The notes: a model not told the origin generated them from the letters alone. A stretch of 64,000 nucleotides of DNA from Gimesia maris (GCF_008298035.1 NZ_CP042910.1:6448001-6512000), one strand, 5' to 3'; counted from the first letter of the stretch, positions 1 to 9,702 are shown. Made by a program: numbers and translations.

Positions 1-342
1 TCCCTGTTTGACCGCCAGATCCATCATCACCATGGCACCCGCTCGTTTACCACTTTTACAATGGGCAAAAATGGGCTTAGGGAGAGCCTCATACTGTTCC
101 CGAAACTGATCGACGAGTGATTCATCCAGTGAATTCATCGAGACGGGAATATGCAGATACTCCATATCTGCTCCCTTCACGATTTGCTCCTCGGCCTGGG
201 GGTTAATCGGCTGGTCTTTTTCGTGAGGTGCACGGAAATTAACGATGGTCTTAAAGCCATTCTTTCCGAATTCGTAGATCTCCTTATGATTGGGCTGTGG
301 ACCGACGGTTACTTCTTCATTAATTTTCATTGTGCCTTCCAT
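1..342 (-). CDS. BLH-type (DUF442) phosphatase-like protein, cut by window edge
   Basis: The first 114 codons are visible and the rest lies beyond position 1. The visible part ends in a phosphatase-loop signature, HCKSGKRAG, with Cys95 and Arg100 in the C-x4-R spacing usual for beta-lactamase-hydrolase-like (DUF442) phosphatases, which are related to dual-specificity protein phosphatases. Upstream residues 12-40 (VGPQPNHKEIYEF, KTIVNFRAPHEKD) match the start of that fold. The ATG at 342 is preceded by a GGGAG ribosome site 7 bases away; a second in-frame ATG lies four codons later. The substrate is unknown. In other bacteria such domains occur beside sulfide-oxidising persulfide dioxygenases, but no such partner is seen here. 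Confidence 0.8.
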   Translation of the reverse strand, partial: MEGTMKINEEVTVGPQPNHKEIYEFGKNGFKTIVNFRAPHEKDQPINPQAEEQIVKGADMEYLHIPVSMNSLDESLVDQFREQYEALPKPIFAHCKSGKRAGAMVMMDLAVKQG

Positions 343-682
343 CTTTGATTCTCCCTGTTAATGATCAAATAGTTCGTACCATTACAGGTCGCATAGAATT
401 GCAAAACGCATGCCAGCGATTCATTCAGTGACAAACCATTTCATTTACAGGGAAATTGAAACGAGGAGAACGAAACAGTGAGAGTGATTGATATTCAGAT
501 TGACTGATGAACTACCAGAATGGTCGTCGGACTACCGCCTGAGCTGGTTTTTTGAAACACATTGCGTGATATTTGTGGTTTCAATACGCCTAACCTGATG
601 TGTGGTCATTCTCGCTTGGCTATCTGCAGAGTATAGTATGACTTACGGTACTGACCTTTGGTCTTTTTCAGGGAGTTCGCTC
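343..682. other. Intergenic region, divergent promoter space
   Basis: This stretch of 340 bases lies between the leftward phosphatase-like gene and the rightward exported protein. It must hold promoters for both. No convincing -35/-10 pair, hairpin with a T-run, RNA gene or small gene was recognised. Confidence 0.5.
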
Positions 683-1936
683 ATGCGTTATAAGTTGCTA
701 CTCATCGTCTTTTTTGGAACATTCCCGCTATCCACGCAACTGGCGAGCGCAGCACCACTGGCGGAGGAGTACCTGAGAACAGGCCAGTTGAGCGAGGGTG
801 CGACTGCGCTTCAGGCACATTTAAAAAAGTCTGCCGCGGATGACGAGGCCCGGTTCGGACTGGGAGTGATTCAGTTCTTCCAGTCTTTCGAACATCTGGG
901 AACGAATTTCTACAACTATGGTCTGTTGACCCGGAGTGGTTTCGGGAATTTACCTGGTCGCGTCAGTGACTTCCTGCCAGCGAATCCAAGCCCCAAAACG
1001 CTTTCCTATACTGATTTTCGTCAGATTCTGCAAACTTGGGTCAATGATTTGAACGCAGCAGAGAAAACCCTGTCAGCCATCAAAGATCCAGATGTCAAAT
1101 TACCTCTGCCTGTGATGAGCATCAAAGTCAATCTGTTCGGTAATGGAACACTGGTTGATGGAAGCTACCTGATGGGCACTGTCAGGACTCCCGAAGAACA
1201 GAAGCTTGACAGTAAATTCGTCATTCAATTCGACCGCGGCGATGCAGACTGGCTGGCCGGTTATTGCAATTTCCTGTGTGCCTGGGGAGAAGTGCTGCTG
1301 GCAATTGACGGTCAGGAAATGTTCAACTGCACGGCTCATCTGTTTTTTGAAAAAGTGGAGACCCCCTATCCGTTTCTGGTGGAAGGCAATCGCAATTTTA
1401 ACAGCATCCTGGGAGGCCCACGAGGTTTCAACCGGCCGCTCATCTCCGACATTCTCGCATTTATTCATCTCTGGCGATTTGAACTCAAAGAACCGGAACG
1501 GATGAAAACAGCGCTGGCGCATCTGGAAGACATGCAGCGACATGCGAAATCGATGTGGAAATATTATCTGGCGGAGACCGACAACGAGAATGAATGGATT
1601 CCCAACCCAAACCAGACCGGCGTCCTCGAAATCAAAGTCACGCAGGAGATGGTGGATACCTGGCTGGTGGTTGTGGATGAAGCGGGAGAAGTGCTGCAGG
1701 GGAAGAAGCTGATTCCGTTCTGGCGCGGCAAACCGGGAACACAGGGCGTGAACCTGCGACGTGTATTTACCGAGCCGCGCAAAATTGACCCGTTTCTCTG
1801 GGTCCAGGGAACTGCGGCGGCCCCCTACCTGGAAAAAGGAACGATTACGGATTTCGCGAGCCCGGAAATGTGGGGACGCATTAACCGGACCTTTGGCAGA
1901 AACAACTTCTTCACGCTGGCGTTCTGGTTCAATTAA
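683..1936 (+). CDS. Exported protein of unknown function with TPR-like N-terminus
   Basis: The 417-residue product starts with a typical signal peptide (MRYKLLLIVFFGTFPLSTQLASA), so it should be exported. Residues about 25-65 (EEYLRTGQLSEGATALQAHL, EARFGLGVIQFF) look like a helical tetratricopeptide-type repeat. The rest is rich in aromatic residues and matches no family I can name. The start at 683 is chosen over an in-frame position 27 codons earlier because GGGAG stands 8 bases before it and the signal peptide begins there. It ends tail to tail with the GTPase gene: the two stop codons overlap by two bases. Confidence 0.8.
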   Translation: MRYKLLLIVFFGTFPLSTQLASAAPLAEEYLRTGQLSEGATALQAHLKKSAADDEARFGLGVIQFFQSFEHLGTNFYNYGLLTRSGFGNLPGRVSDFLPANPSPKTLSYTDFRQILQTWVNDLNAAEKTLSAIKDPDVKLPLPVMSIKVNLFGNGTLVDGSYLMGTVRTPEEQKLDSKFVIQFDRGDADWLAGYCNFLCAWGEVLLAIDGQEMFNCTAHLFFEKVETPYPFLVEGNRNFNSILGGPRGFNRPLISDILAFIHLWRFELKEPERMKTALAHLEDMQRHAKSMWKYYLAETDNENEWIPNPNQTGVLEIKVTQEMVDTWLVVVDEAGEVLQGKKLIPFWRGKPGTQGVNLRRVFTEPRKIDPFLWVQGTAAAPYLEKGTITDFASPEMWGRINRTFGRNNFFTLAFWFN

Positions 1937-2988
1937 ACGTTGCGATCTGAAGTTGCCGTTTCCAGACATTCGTCAAACAGCTGAGTGAGTTCCCCGCTGT
2001 CGAAACCAGATCCGATGGCGACGACCCGGGTGCGCGGCGGTCGCGGGCCCCAGTCGTCGAGCGCCGTCAGTTCCGTACGCCGACCGACGGCCTGCAGCGC
2101 ATGTCGCTTCTCCGGGGCATCGCTGCAGAAGACAATGCCTTTACAGCGATAGATGGATGCAGGCAGTTTGCGGCGGACCATCTCCTGCAGGTTTTCGATT
2201 GAGAAAGGGCGATCGGTTTCATAGCTCCAGGTCTCAAACAGCTGACTGGCGGCGGCGTGTTTCTGCGGAGAGGTTTCACCCATCGATTTCTGCTTTTGTG
2301 ACTCCAGATGCGCGGGATCAAACCTCCCGACTGCCAGCAGCACTGCCAGCGGAACTTCGCAGCGTTCTGCATTGACGATGCGGATCCGCTGCAGATGCTG
2401 GCCAATCCATTCGTCGATCACTTCCAGATGCGTGGGGCCCACCAGATCGACTTTATTCAGAATCACCATATCCGCAAAGCCGATCTGCCGCAGCTTGAGC
2501 GCAGTCAGTTCTTCATTGTCAGCGTGTGTGAAGATCGCTTCCGCATCGACGACACAGGTAATGCTGTCCAGCCGCAGCAGTTTTTCATACCGTGCATTCA
2601 GAAATGTCATTACCACGCCTTCCGGGTCAGCAACGCCGCTGGCTTCCAGAATCACGTAGTCGATCACATCCTCACGCGTCAGCAGTTGTTCCAGCGAATT
2701 GACCAGGTCATCGCGAATTTCACAACAGATACAGCCATTCGTGAGGTTGATCGTATTTTCTTCAACCCCTTCGACCAGTTCCGCGTCGATGTTGATCGCA
2801 CCGAAGTCATTTACCAGCACACCGACCCGCAGACCATGATCGCCGTTGAGAATGCGGTTGAGGAGTGTTGTTTTCCCCGCGCCGAGAAATCCGGTCAGCA
2901 GTGTGACCGGTACGGGATCACGGCCTTCAATTTCAATCGCATCGAGCCGCGGTGCCGGCGCAAGGATCGGGCGTTCGTCTTCTGTCAT
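1933..2988 (-). CDS. COG0523 (CobW/YjiA-type) GTPase, putative metallochaperone
   Basis: The product is a 351-residue G3E-family P-loop GTPase. Seen: Walker A GFLGAGKTT at residues 33-41, the family's metal-binding CxCC motif (GCICC, Cys86/88/89), an NKVDL guanine-specificity motif near the middle, and a C-terminal CobW_C-like region. Family members insert or deliver metals (zinc, cobalt, nickel) using GTP hydrolysis. Which metal is served here cannot be told; no Zur box was recognised. It lies 80 bases downstream of the metallo-beta-lactamase-fold gene on the same strand and could be cotranscribed with it. Confidence 0.93.
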   Translation of the reverse strand: MTEDERPILAPAPRLDAIEIEGRDPVPVTLLTGFLGAGKTTLLNRILNGDHGLRVGVLVNDFGAINIDAELVEGVEENTINLTNGCICCEIRDDLVNSLEQLLTREDVIDYVILEASGVADPEGVVMTFLNARYEKLLRLDSITCVVDAEAIFTHADNEELTALKLRQIGFADMVILNKVDLVGPTHLEVIDEWIGQHLQRIRIVNAERCEVPLAVLLAVGRFDPAHLESQKQKSMGETSPQKHAAASQLFETWSYETDRPFSIENLQEMVRRKLPASIYRCKGIVFCSDAPEKRHALQAVGRRTELTALDDWGPRPPRTRVVAIGSGFDSGELTQLFDECLETATSDRNV

Positions 2989-3068
2989 GTCGCTACTCTC
3001 TGATAAAGACAGGCACGCCAGTGTAAATCAATGACGTGCCTGTAATACGATAATACGTTTTCGATGCG

Positions 3069-4517
3069 TTACTTGTCCTCGTCGACTTTGATGCCCCGCG
3101 ATTCGAGCATCTCGCGCGGATTGAGTTTGATACCCGGCCATTTCTGAACCGGTTTACGATAGGCATCGGGCGGATAATAAAGTTTGGGATCGATTTCCAG
3201 ATCGCGCAGAAACTGTTCCTGCTGCTTTTCGCGTGGCAGTCGGGGCGTAGGCAGTGTGATTTCTGCCGGTAGTTTTTCTCCGGGCTTGAGCAGCCAGCGC
3301 GGGTCCATTGAGGCTGGAGCAGCGCCATCAGGCAGCAACGCTTCGCGGGACCAGATCGCATCTTTGGTCACATTGATGACCTGCACATCGGGTCCGCCGA
3401 ACATGAAGAGTCCATCCCAGTTGGAACGGACTTCCGCCGTCGATTCCGCTTCAAGTGCGGGACCCGCATATTCGTAATGACAGATGGCCGCCATACGGGG
3501 CTGCGTCTGTTTAAACAGATAGCCGGCGGCGTAATACATGGTATGGAAAATGTCGATCGTGTATTCCCAGAGTTCCGCAGGTGCGCCCAGCTTCATGGAG
3601 GACAGGCTGGGAACATCAATTGTCCCTTCGGAAACGAAGACATCGACCCCTTTGCCATATTTGGCCGACAGTTCATCCGGGCGGCCATCACCGGTCCAGA
3701 CAAAGGAGAGCCCGGCGTCTTCCCAGTCGAGACGATAGGCGGACGCACCGTCTTTCACATGCGAGCGCGGCCAGTGACGTACTTTCACGCCATCTTTGTC
3801 GTAGCAGATACCGTTCTCTTCCTTCCAGTCGAACTCGGTGACTTCAATTTCCATGCCATCGCCGATGGGACAGGCGTTGAAGTTTTCTTCATGCCAGCGA
3901 TTCATTTCACGCATATGTTTAATCATATGCTTCATGCCCAGTTCGGGGGTTCTGCCTGAAGGACCATAGACCCGCAGTGGTGTATATCCGCCGGAAAAGG
4001 CGCGGAAGGGATACATGTAAGGCAGATCGGCAAAGTGATCGGAGTGCAGGTGGCTGATGAAGATATCATTGATCAGCGGCGCAGGAACCTGCATGGCGAT
4101 GGCATTCGAGATACTGCCGTTCCCCAGATCAAAAAAGAAGCGGCGGGGCTGCGATTCGCCATTCCCCAGTTCCACCAGAATCGAAGTCCCCGACTGCAGA
4201 CGTGTGGGAGGCCAGGGAGTACTGCCGAGAAACGAGATTCGCATTTCATTTTTCGGCAGGATTTCCGTGCCCGGCATAAACACGTTGCGATTTTTGATCG
4301 CCGGCCAGGGCTTATAGTAATCGGGCAGACTGATTCCGCCGCCGGGACGCGCACCGTAGGGGTTTTTCATTTCACAGTCGCTGTCCGCCGCCGATGCCAT
4401 TCCGGGAACAGAAGCTGCCAGCCCCGCTCCTACTGCGGCGGCACTCCCTTTAAGAAAATTACGTCTGCCCTGATCATTTCCTGTTGGCTTGTTCTGGTTT
4501 GTTTCGTCTTGTGTCAA
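3069..4517 (-). CDS. Tat-exported metallo-beta-lactamase-fold hydrolase
   Basis: The product has 482 residues. A twin-arginine signal is visible at residues 18-43 (RRNFLKGSAAAVGAGLAA, cleavage near ASA), so a folded, metal-loaded enzyme is expected outside the cytoplasm. The MBL metal motif HLHSDH occupies residues 156-161, and WTGDGRPDE further on supplies the bridging Asp. A late HYEY could be a further metal ligand. The protein is longer than usual MBL enzymes because of an N-terminal linker and a C-terminal tail of about 90 residues rich in Pro and Leu. The substrate is unknown. The COG0523 GTPase follows after 80 bases, which may hint at metal supply, but this is inference only. Confidence 0.9.
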   Translation of the reverse strand: MTQDETNQNKPTGNDQGRRNFLKGSAAAVGAGLAASVPGMASAADSDCEMKNPYGARPGGGISLPDYYKPWPAIKNRNVFMPGTEILPKNEMRISFLGSTPWPPTRLQSGTSILVELGNGESQPRRFFFDLGNGSISNAIAMQVPAPLINDIFISHLHSDHFADLPYMYPFRAFSGGYTPLRVYGPSGRTPELGMKHMIKHMREMNRWHEENFNACPIGDGMEIEVTEFDWKEENGICYDKDGVKVRHWPRSHVKDGASAYRLDWEDAGLSFVWTGDGRPDELSAKYGKGVDVFVSEGTIDVPSLSSMKLGAPAELWEYTIDIFHTMYYAAGYLFKQTQPRMAAICHYEYAGPALEAESTAEVRSNWDGLFMFGGPDVQVINVTKDAIWSREALLPDGAAPASMDPRWLLKPGEKLPAEITLPTPRLPREKQQEQFLRDLEIDPKLYYPPDAYRKPVQKWPGIKLNPREMLESRGIKVDEDK

Positions 4518-4890
4518 GGCTCTCTCCTCAGTCGGTTAGTTTGATCTCTGTTTGTGATTACGTATTGAACATCCCGAAATAACAGGTTTTTCCTGATAAA
4601 CGAAACAGGAATCAGCAAAGACAGGTGTAAATGGCTGCGAAATGCATGCGGCGGGGGAAGTTCGATTAATGTGAAAGAACAAGTAATGATTGTATCGACT
4701 CCCTGAACGCCACGCCAAGAGTTTCTTTCGGGTTTTCAGGGGACTCCTGCTAAATCAGAGCTGTGAGCTGTGAAGTGGAACTGTCAGATGTTTTTTTAAT
4801 AAAATGATTTATCACGGCAGAATTTCATTGTTAACATATCACTATCTGAAAACGTTCATGAATTTTTCATCCCCCTGTTCTAGAGAATTA
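4518..4890. other. Intergenic region, divergent promoter space
   Basis: These 373 bases separate the leftward MBL-fold gene from the rightward VOC gene. They are AT-rich near 4790-4870. No RNA gene or convincing short gene is seen. Confidence 0.5.
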
Positions 4891-5277
4891 ATGATGCGTG
4901 CTCAACCGATGATTGTTGTGAATAATGTGGAAGCCAGCAGTGCCTGGTATCAGCGATTACTGAATGTCAAGAGCGGGCATGGCGGCAGCGAATATGAACA
5001 GTTGATGAATCATGAGGATACGCTGATTCTGCAGCTGCACATGTGGGAAACGGACGAGCATCCGTTTCTGGGTGATCCCGCTGCGCTGAAGGGTAACGGT
5101 GCATTGCTCTGGTTTGAGATCGATGATTTTGAAGACGCCGTCCGGCGAGCCGAAGATCTGGGAGTGGAAATTCTCGACGGACCGCTGGTCAATCCCAACG
5201 CCCAACATCGGGAGATCTGGATTCGCGATCCGGATGGTTATACGATTGTGCTGGCGACAAAATATGGGGACCTGTGA
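4891..5277 (+). CDS. VOC (glyoxalase/bleomycin-resistance) family protein
   Basis: The product is a small 128-residue protein of the vicinal oxygen chelate fold. Seen: an N-terminal strand VVNNVEASSAWYQRLL, a central segment LLWFEIDDFEDAVRRAEDLG, and the closing strand REIWIRDPDGYTIVLA, which carries the family's typical Glu before the DPDGY turn. VOC proteins include lyases, dioxygenases and drug-binding proteins, so substrate cannot be assigned. The frame is open further upstream, but homology begins at the methionines at 4891 or 4894; an ATG at 4858 is a less likely alternative. Confidence 0.85.
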   Translation: MMRAQPMIVVNNVEASSAWYQRLLNVKSGHGGSEYEQLMNHEDTLILQLHMWETDEHPFLGDPAALKGNGALLWFEIDDFEDAVRRAEDLGVEILDGPLVNPNAQHREIWIRDPDGYTIVLATKYGDL

Positions 5278-5333
5278 ACTCACACTAATCATTTTCAGGT
5301 TTCCCTTTCTGATTCAACAGGATTGCATACAGT

Positions 5334-6008
5334 ATGACATTCACATCGATTCAAGTCCCCGGTACAGAAGCGGTCGAACGGTTAAATGAGTTGAGAGAGC
5401 AGTTTGCGAAAACAGGAAAATACCCGTTTCTGATCGGGCCACACGAAGAACTGACGCGGATTACGGAATCTGCTGAATTTAACCAGCAGTCACCCGAGGA
5501 AATCATACTCGCCTCCCAGAAGATCGATCTGGATGAGTGGGTGGCGAAACGTCGGGCGGAGCTGGAAGAGTATGGATTTTCTCCCGATGATGTCCAGGGG
5601 GAATGGCCTGGAGCCATTACGGAGAAAGGTTCCCTCAGCCTGCATAAAGATATTCTGACCGGAAGAGTTCACCCCAAAGTCTTTATCGGACAGGTACAAG
5701 TCGAAACGTCCTGGCAAATTCCAGCCGTTTTAAAATATGGCGGCTGGAATGATTGCCCTGAAGCGGAGGTTCAATGTGCCTTCCATCGCAAGTGGCAAAC
5801 TGAGTTTGAAACGGAAATCTGCAGTGTCGCGGGGGATGTTATCGAATGCACGGTCAATCGCCCTCCTCAAGATCAGGAAACCGCCCTGCGACTGGCCTGG
5901 GAACAGTACTGGTATTGTGCAGATATTGTGGATCAGGGATGCGAAACGATCAGTAATCTGGCTGCGACGCTTCTGAAATCTCCCTACTGGTTCTTCTGGT
6001 GGGATTAA
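5334..6008 (+). CDS. DUF4253 domain protein
   Basis: The product has 224 residues. The C-terminal half carries the hallmarks of DUF4253: VLKYGGWNDCPEAE, then GDVIECTVNRPPQDQETAL, EQYWYCADIVDQG and the final SPYWFFWWD. The N-terminal part (residues 1-60) is a mixed alpha/beta segment with KYPFLIGPHEEL. The family has no established function; members are common in actinobacteria and planctomycetes and often occur singly. It lies 56 bases after the VOC gene on the same strand. The family call rests on my recognition of these motifs. Confidence 0.85.
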   Translation: MTFTSIQVPGTEAVERLNELREQFAKTGKYPFLIGPHEELTRITESAEFNQQSPEEIILASQKIDLDEWVAKRRAELEEYGFSPDDVQGEWPGAITEKGSLSLHKDILTGRVHPKVFIGQVQVETSWQIPAVLKYGGWNDCPEAEVQCAFHRKWQTEFETEICSVAGDVIECTVNRPPQDQETALRLAWEQYWYCADIVDQGCETISNLAATLLKSPYWFFWWD

Positions 6009-6122
6009 GAGAAATCCCTGCGAAAGCCCTACCAGAACAGCGGGTGAGAACTATAATCTCGGAAGTTTGTTACAAAATTTATAAACCGAAGAGATTGATA
6101 TTACCGGGGAACAGGGCTGTCC

Positions 6123-6887
6123 ATGACTCAACAAATCACGTCTGAAATTATTGATTCTTTCACCAGCCAGCTGGAAGAGCACCCGATCTACGAAGCGATT
6201 GCCACGCTGGAAGATCTACAGCGGTTTATGGAACACCATGTCTATTCGGTCTGGGATTTCATGTCGCTGGTCAAGTATTTGCAGGGAGTAATCGCGCCCA
6301 CCGGTGCGCCGTGGCTGCCACGTGGCGATGCGAGCGTGCGACGGTTTATCAATGAGATCGTGCTGGAAGAAGAATGCGACGAAACTGCCGACGGCGAATT
6401 CTCCAGTCATTTTGAACTGTATCAGACCGCGATGAATGAAGTCGGTGCCAGCACGCAGCCCCTGCAGGAATTTATCAAGATCGTCGATCAGCAGGGAATT
6501 GAAGCGGCACTGCAGTATCCCGATCTACCGGAACCATCGCGTCAGTTCACAACCAAAACGTTTGAGTTCATTGCAGATGGCGCACCACACAAAATCGCTG
6601 CCGCGTTTGCTCTGGGCCGCGAACACATTATTCCCGGCATGTTCCGTTCGATTCTGAAACAGACCGGCGTCACCGAACAGCAGGCCCCCGTGTTTCACTT
6701 CTATCTCAATCGGCACGTCGAACTGGACGGCGACTTCCACGCACCGCTCTCACTGCGACTGCTTAACGGGCTGTGTGACAATGACCCTGCGAAAATACAG
6801 GAAGCCATCTCCGCAGCACAAGCCGCCGTGGAAGCACGACTGCGATTATGGGATGGCGTGCTGGAGAGTATTCAGGCGAAAGTGTGA
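6123..6887 (+). CDS. DUF3050 family protein (haem-oxygenase-like fold expected)
   Basis: The product has 254 residues. The opening segment (LEEHPIYEAIATLEDLQRFM, EHHVYSVWDFMSLVKYLQ) and the stretch WLPRGDASVRRFINEIVLEE are characteristic of DUF3050. That family is predicted to be all-helical and related to haem-oxygenase-like di-iron proteins. Conserved His and Glu residues (EHHVYS, LEEECDE, HFYLNRHVELDGDFH) fit a metal site, but this is family inference, not shown here. It stands alone between DUF4253 and the nitrilase gene. Confidence 0.85.
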   Translation: MTQQITSEIIDSFTSQLEEHPIYEAIATLEDLQRFMEHHVYSVWDFMSLVKYLQGVIAPTGAPWLPRGDASVRRFINEIVLEEECDETADGEFSSHFELYQTAMNEVGASTQPLQEFIKIVDQQGIEAALQYPDLPEPSRQFTTKTFEFIADGAPHKIAAAFALGREHIIPGMFRSILKQTGVTEQQAPVFHFYLNRHVELDGDFHAPLSLRLLNGLCDNDPAKIQEAISAAQAAVEARLRLWDGVLESIQAKV

Positions 6888-6981
6888 GATACAGGTATTA
6901 CGGGAACTCTACCGAAAACGAATTCTGCGACTGTTTTCACTTTTATAAGTCAACAAACTCTTTCTCTTGCGGCATTGCACC

Positions 6982-8013
6982 ATGACTTATCCTGCATTCA
7001 AAGCGGCTCTGGCTCACGTATCTCCTGTGTTCCTCAATAAAGACGCGACGGTCGAAAAATCCTGTTCGCTGATTCGTGAAGCCGCCCGCAACGGGGCGCA
7101 GATGATTGTGTTTCCCGAGACGTATATTCCCGCGTTCCCGGTGTGGTGCGCGTTGCAGGCACCGATTCATAATCACGATCTGTTCTGCGAGCTGGCGGCG
7201 AACTCGATCAAGGTCGATGGTCCCGAACTGGCTCAGATCGCAGAGACCGCCCGCGAATGTGAAATGTTTGTCTCGATGGGCTTCAATGAAGGAACCACCG
7301 TCAGCGATGGCTGCATCTGGAACGCCAACGCGCTGATCGGCGATGATGGCAATATCCTGTGTCACCACAGGAAGATTGTGCCGACCTTCTACGAAAAGCT
7401 GGTCTGGTCTCCCGGCGATGGTGCGGGCCTGGAAGTCTGTGCGACGCGTCTGGGACGACTGGGCATGCTGATCTGTGGTGAGAATACCAATCCGCTGGCC
7501 CGGTTCACGCTGCTGGCCCAGGGAGAGCAGGTCCACATGTCAACATACCCGCCGGTCTGGCCTTCACACGATCCCGCCGTCCATGAAAACTACGATCTGA
7601 AAAATGCGATTCTGATCCGCGCCGGGGCGCATTCATTCGAAGGCAAACTGTTCAACCTGGTGGCCGCCGGTTATCTGGATCAGTCAGCCTTTGACCTGCT
7701 GAAACAGCGAGATCCCGATTCAGCCCGCATCCTGGAAGGCAGCCCGCGCGGTATCTCGGTGGCGATCGGCCCGAATGGCACGCCGATCAGCGAGATCATG
7801 CAGGCAGACGAAGGCCTCCTCTACGCCGACATCGACCTCTCCCAATGCGTCGAACCCAAACAGCTCCACGATCTGGCGGGAGGCTACAATCGGTTTGATA
7901 TTTTCCAGTTGACCGTAGATCGCAGGGCACAGCGTCCCATCCGGTTTCAAACGGAGCACAGTTCGCAGAACGATGAAACGTCTGAGGGTGACACGCTGAC
8001 CTTTCGCTCCTGA
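6982..8013 (+). CDS. Nitrilase / cyanide-hydratase-type carbon-nitrogen hydrolase
   Basis: The 343-residue product shows the full catalytic set of the nitrilase branch: Glu46 (VFPETYIPAFPVW), Lys131 (HHRKIVPTFYEKLVW) and nucleophile Cys165 (LICGENTN). PETYIPAFPVW and CGENTNPL are typical of aliphatic nitrilases and cyanide hydratases rather than amidases. Enzymes of this type hydrolyse organic nitriles to acids plus ammonia in the cytoplasm, often as helical oligomers. The start is set at the ATG at 6982; a TTG five codons earlier is also open but has no better ribosome site. It converges on the MscS gene with 24 bases between the stops. Confidence 0.92.
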   Translation: MTYPAFKAALAHVSPVFLNKDATVEKSCSLIREAARNGAQMIVFPETYIPAFPVWCALQAPIHNHDLFCELAANSIKVDGPELAQIAETARECEMFVSMGFNEGTTVSDGCIWNANALIGDDGNILCHHRKIVPTFYEKLVWSPGDGAGLEVCATRLGRLGMLICGENTNPLARFTLLAQGEQVHMSTYPPVWPSHDPAVHENYDLKNAILIRAGAHSFEGKLFNLVAAGYLDQSAFDLLKQRDPDSARILEGSPRGISVAIGPNGTPISEIMQADEGLLYADIDLSQCVEPKQLHDLAGGYNRFDIFQLTVDRRAQRPIRFQTEHSSQNDETSEGDTLTFRS

Positions 8014-8037
8014 CAGGGGAGGCGAGACAGGCTGACC

Positions 8038-9660
8038 TTACTTTTGTGTCAGCGTGGCATTTTTCCCGGTGAGTGTTTCCGCAGAATAAACATGGATGTC
8101 CTGCTGAGGAAACGGTATCGAAATATTCGCCTGGTCGAAGCGACGTTTCACTTCGCGGGTGACCGCGGTTTTTACATCCCACCAGTTTTCTGTTTTCGCC
8201 CACGGACGACAGACAATATTCACGGAGGAATCTGCCAGGGCGTGCGTGACCACGACAGGTGCGGGATCTTTCAGAACCAGTTCGTTCTCTTCGAGCACTT
8301 CTTTGATAATCTGTTCGGCCTGTTCGAAATCGTCGTCGTACCCGATGCTGAATTCCAGGTCGACGCGTCTGACTTTATTCGCCGTAATATTGGTGATCAC
8401 ATTATTCCAGATGGAATTGTTGGGGACGTGAATCGTCTGATTGTCAAATGTTCGAAACGTTGTGGAAACCAGGTTCATCTGCCTGACGGTTCCGGTAATC
8501 CCCCCGGCTGTCACCACGTTCCCCACATCAAAAGGACGGTTAATCAGAATCATCAGGCCGCTGGCAAAGTTGCTCAAGGTTCCCTGTAACGCCAGCCCGA
8601 CGACCAGACCAGTGGCACCAATGGCGGCCAGAATAGGTGTCACATCAACTTCCAGCGCCGTGAGTGCAACGGCAAAACCGATGAGAAAGATAATATTCTT
8701 AATCGTGCTGCTGATCAGATTTTCGGCGAGTTGCGTCAACCTGACCTTACGCTCCAGGATCCAGCGTACCACCCCGGAACCAATTCGGGCAACCAGCCAG
8801 GTGATCAGCAGCGTTGCAATAAATTTACCGACGTTCCAGGCCATCCGCTGACCGCCTTCCTTGGAGATGATCCAGCCTTTGATCCCGGACCAGGTGGCAC
8901 TGGCATCAGACGTGTCCAGTTCAATCCCCGATACAGCAGCAATATATTTTCGGTAGGTCTCGACATCCCCTCCCTTGAGGGCCAGTGAGGTCAGCACAAT
9001 TTCCAGCCGATCGCTCAATGCAGTCCGTTCGTCCTGCAGTTTCGTCAGATTGACCAGAAACTGTTCTTTCATTACTTCTGCGGTATGGGTGGGTGTTGAG
9101 TCTACTTCTGGTGCGGTCGCTTTTCCCGTATCATCTGTTTCTGAACTGCCGGCAACCTGCTCTTCTGCGGTTGTCTTTTCGGCCTCGGTCTGATCCGGTT
9201 TGGCGGCGTCCACGGCCACATCTACACCCAGGTTTTCCTGTGCTTTCTTGACCAGATCTTCTTCTGTTTCCTTCGCCATCTTGTCAGCAGTCTTCTGAAC
9301 GGATTCTGCTTTCTTCAGTGATTCGAGGGCCTGCTGATCATCGTCGGTACTGATCGCTTCGTTGGTTTTCTTAACCCCCAGCCGGGCGGCGGCGATCTGA
9401 CGCGCCTTGTTGCGTAATAATTTAAACCAGGCATCTGCTTCAACCTGCAGTTCCTGCCTGGTGAGAGGCCTGACCATAATTTTCAACTGGTCAAGTGGAA
9501 TCGTGGGGTCGATCGTGGTAAACGGTTTCAGGTCTTTTGCGGGTTGAGACGATTGTACCTCTTTTGCCTCTTCTGTCTTTTTACCTTCTTGCGCAAACAC
9601 CGGCATACATGGGACAAAACAGCACACAACCAGCATCAACAGCAGCTTTTCAATTCGCAC
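8038..9660 (-). CDS. MscS-family mechanosensitive channel with long exported N-terminal region
   Basis: The product has about 540 residues. A signal peptide (KLLLMLVVCCFVPCMPVFA) leads into some 230 residues that are charged, helical and probably coiled-coil, including an acidic low-complexity stretch (residues about 150-190). Then come membrane helices (FIATLLITWLVARIGSGVV; IIFLIGFAVALTALEV) and the MscS pore and beta domain (GATGLVVGLALQGTLSNFASG, NRPFDVGNVV, VPNNSIWNNVITN). MscS channels release solutes on hypo-osmotic shock. I place the start at a GTG at 9660, where GGAG sits 6 bases upstream; another GTG at 9678 lacks this site. The order of domains suggests a periplasmic sensor part like that of MscK-type channels, but shorter. 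Confidence 0.9.
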   Translation of the reverse strand: MRIEKLLLMLVVCCFVPCMPVFAQEGKKTEEAKEVQSSQPAKDLKPFTTIDPTIPLDQLKIMVRPLTRQELQVEADAWFKLLRNKARQIAAARLGVKKTNEAISTDDDQQALESLKKAESVQKTADKMAKETEEDLVKKAQENLGVDVAVDAAKPDQTEAEKTTAEEQVAGSSETDDTGKATAPEVDSTPTHTAEVMKEQFLVNLTKLQDERTALSDRLEIVLTSLALKGGDVETYRKYIAAVSGIELDTSDASATWSGIKGWIISKEGGQRMAWNVGKFIATLLITWLVARIGSGVVRWILERKVRLTQLAENLISSTIKNIIFLIGFAVALTALEVDVTPILAAIGATGLVVGLALQGTLSNFASGLMILINRPFDVGNVVTAGGITGTVRQMNLVSTTFRTFDNQTIHVPNNSIWNNVITNITANKVRRVDLEFSIGYDDDFEQAEQIIKEVLEENELVLKDPAPVVVTHALADSSVNIVCRPWAKTENWWDVKTAVTREVKRRFDQANISIPFPQQDIHVYSAETLTGKNATLTQK

Positions 9661-9702
9661 GTTCAACTCCAGAATCACATTAGAATATTTTTATCTTGGC
9701 GC

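Noticed and set aside
1100..1969. Minus-strand open frame of 289 codons
   Set aside because: It lies antisense to the exported protein gene, has no ribosome site, no family motif and a His/Arg/Phe-rich make-up usual for antisense frames.
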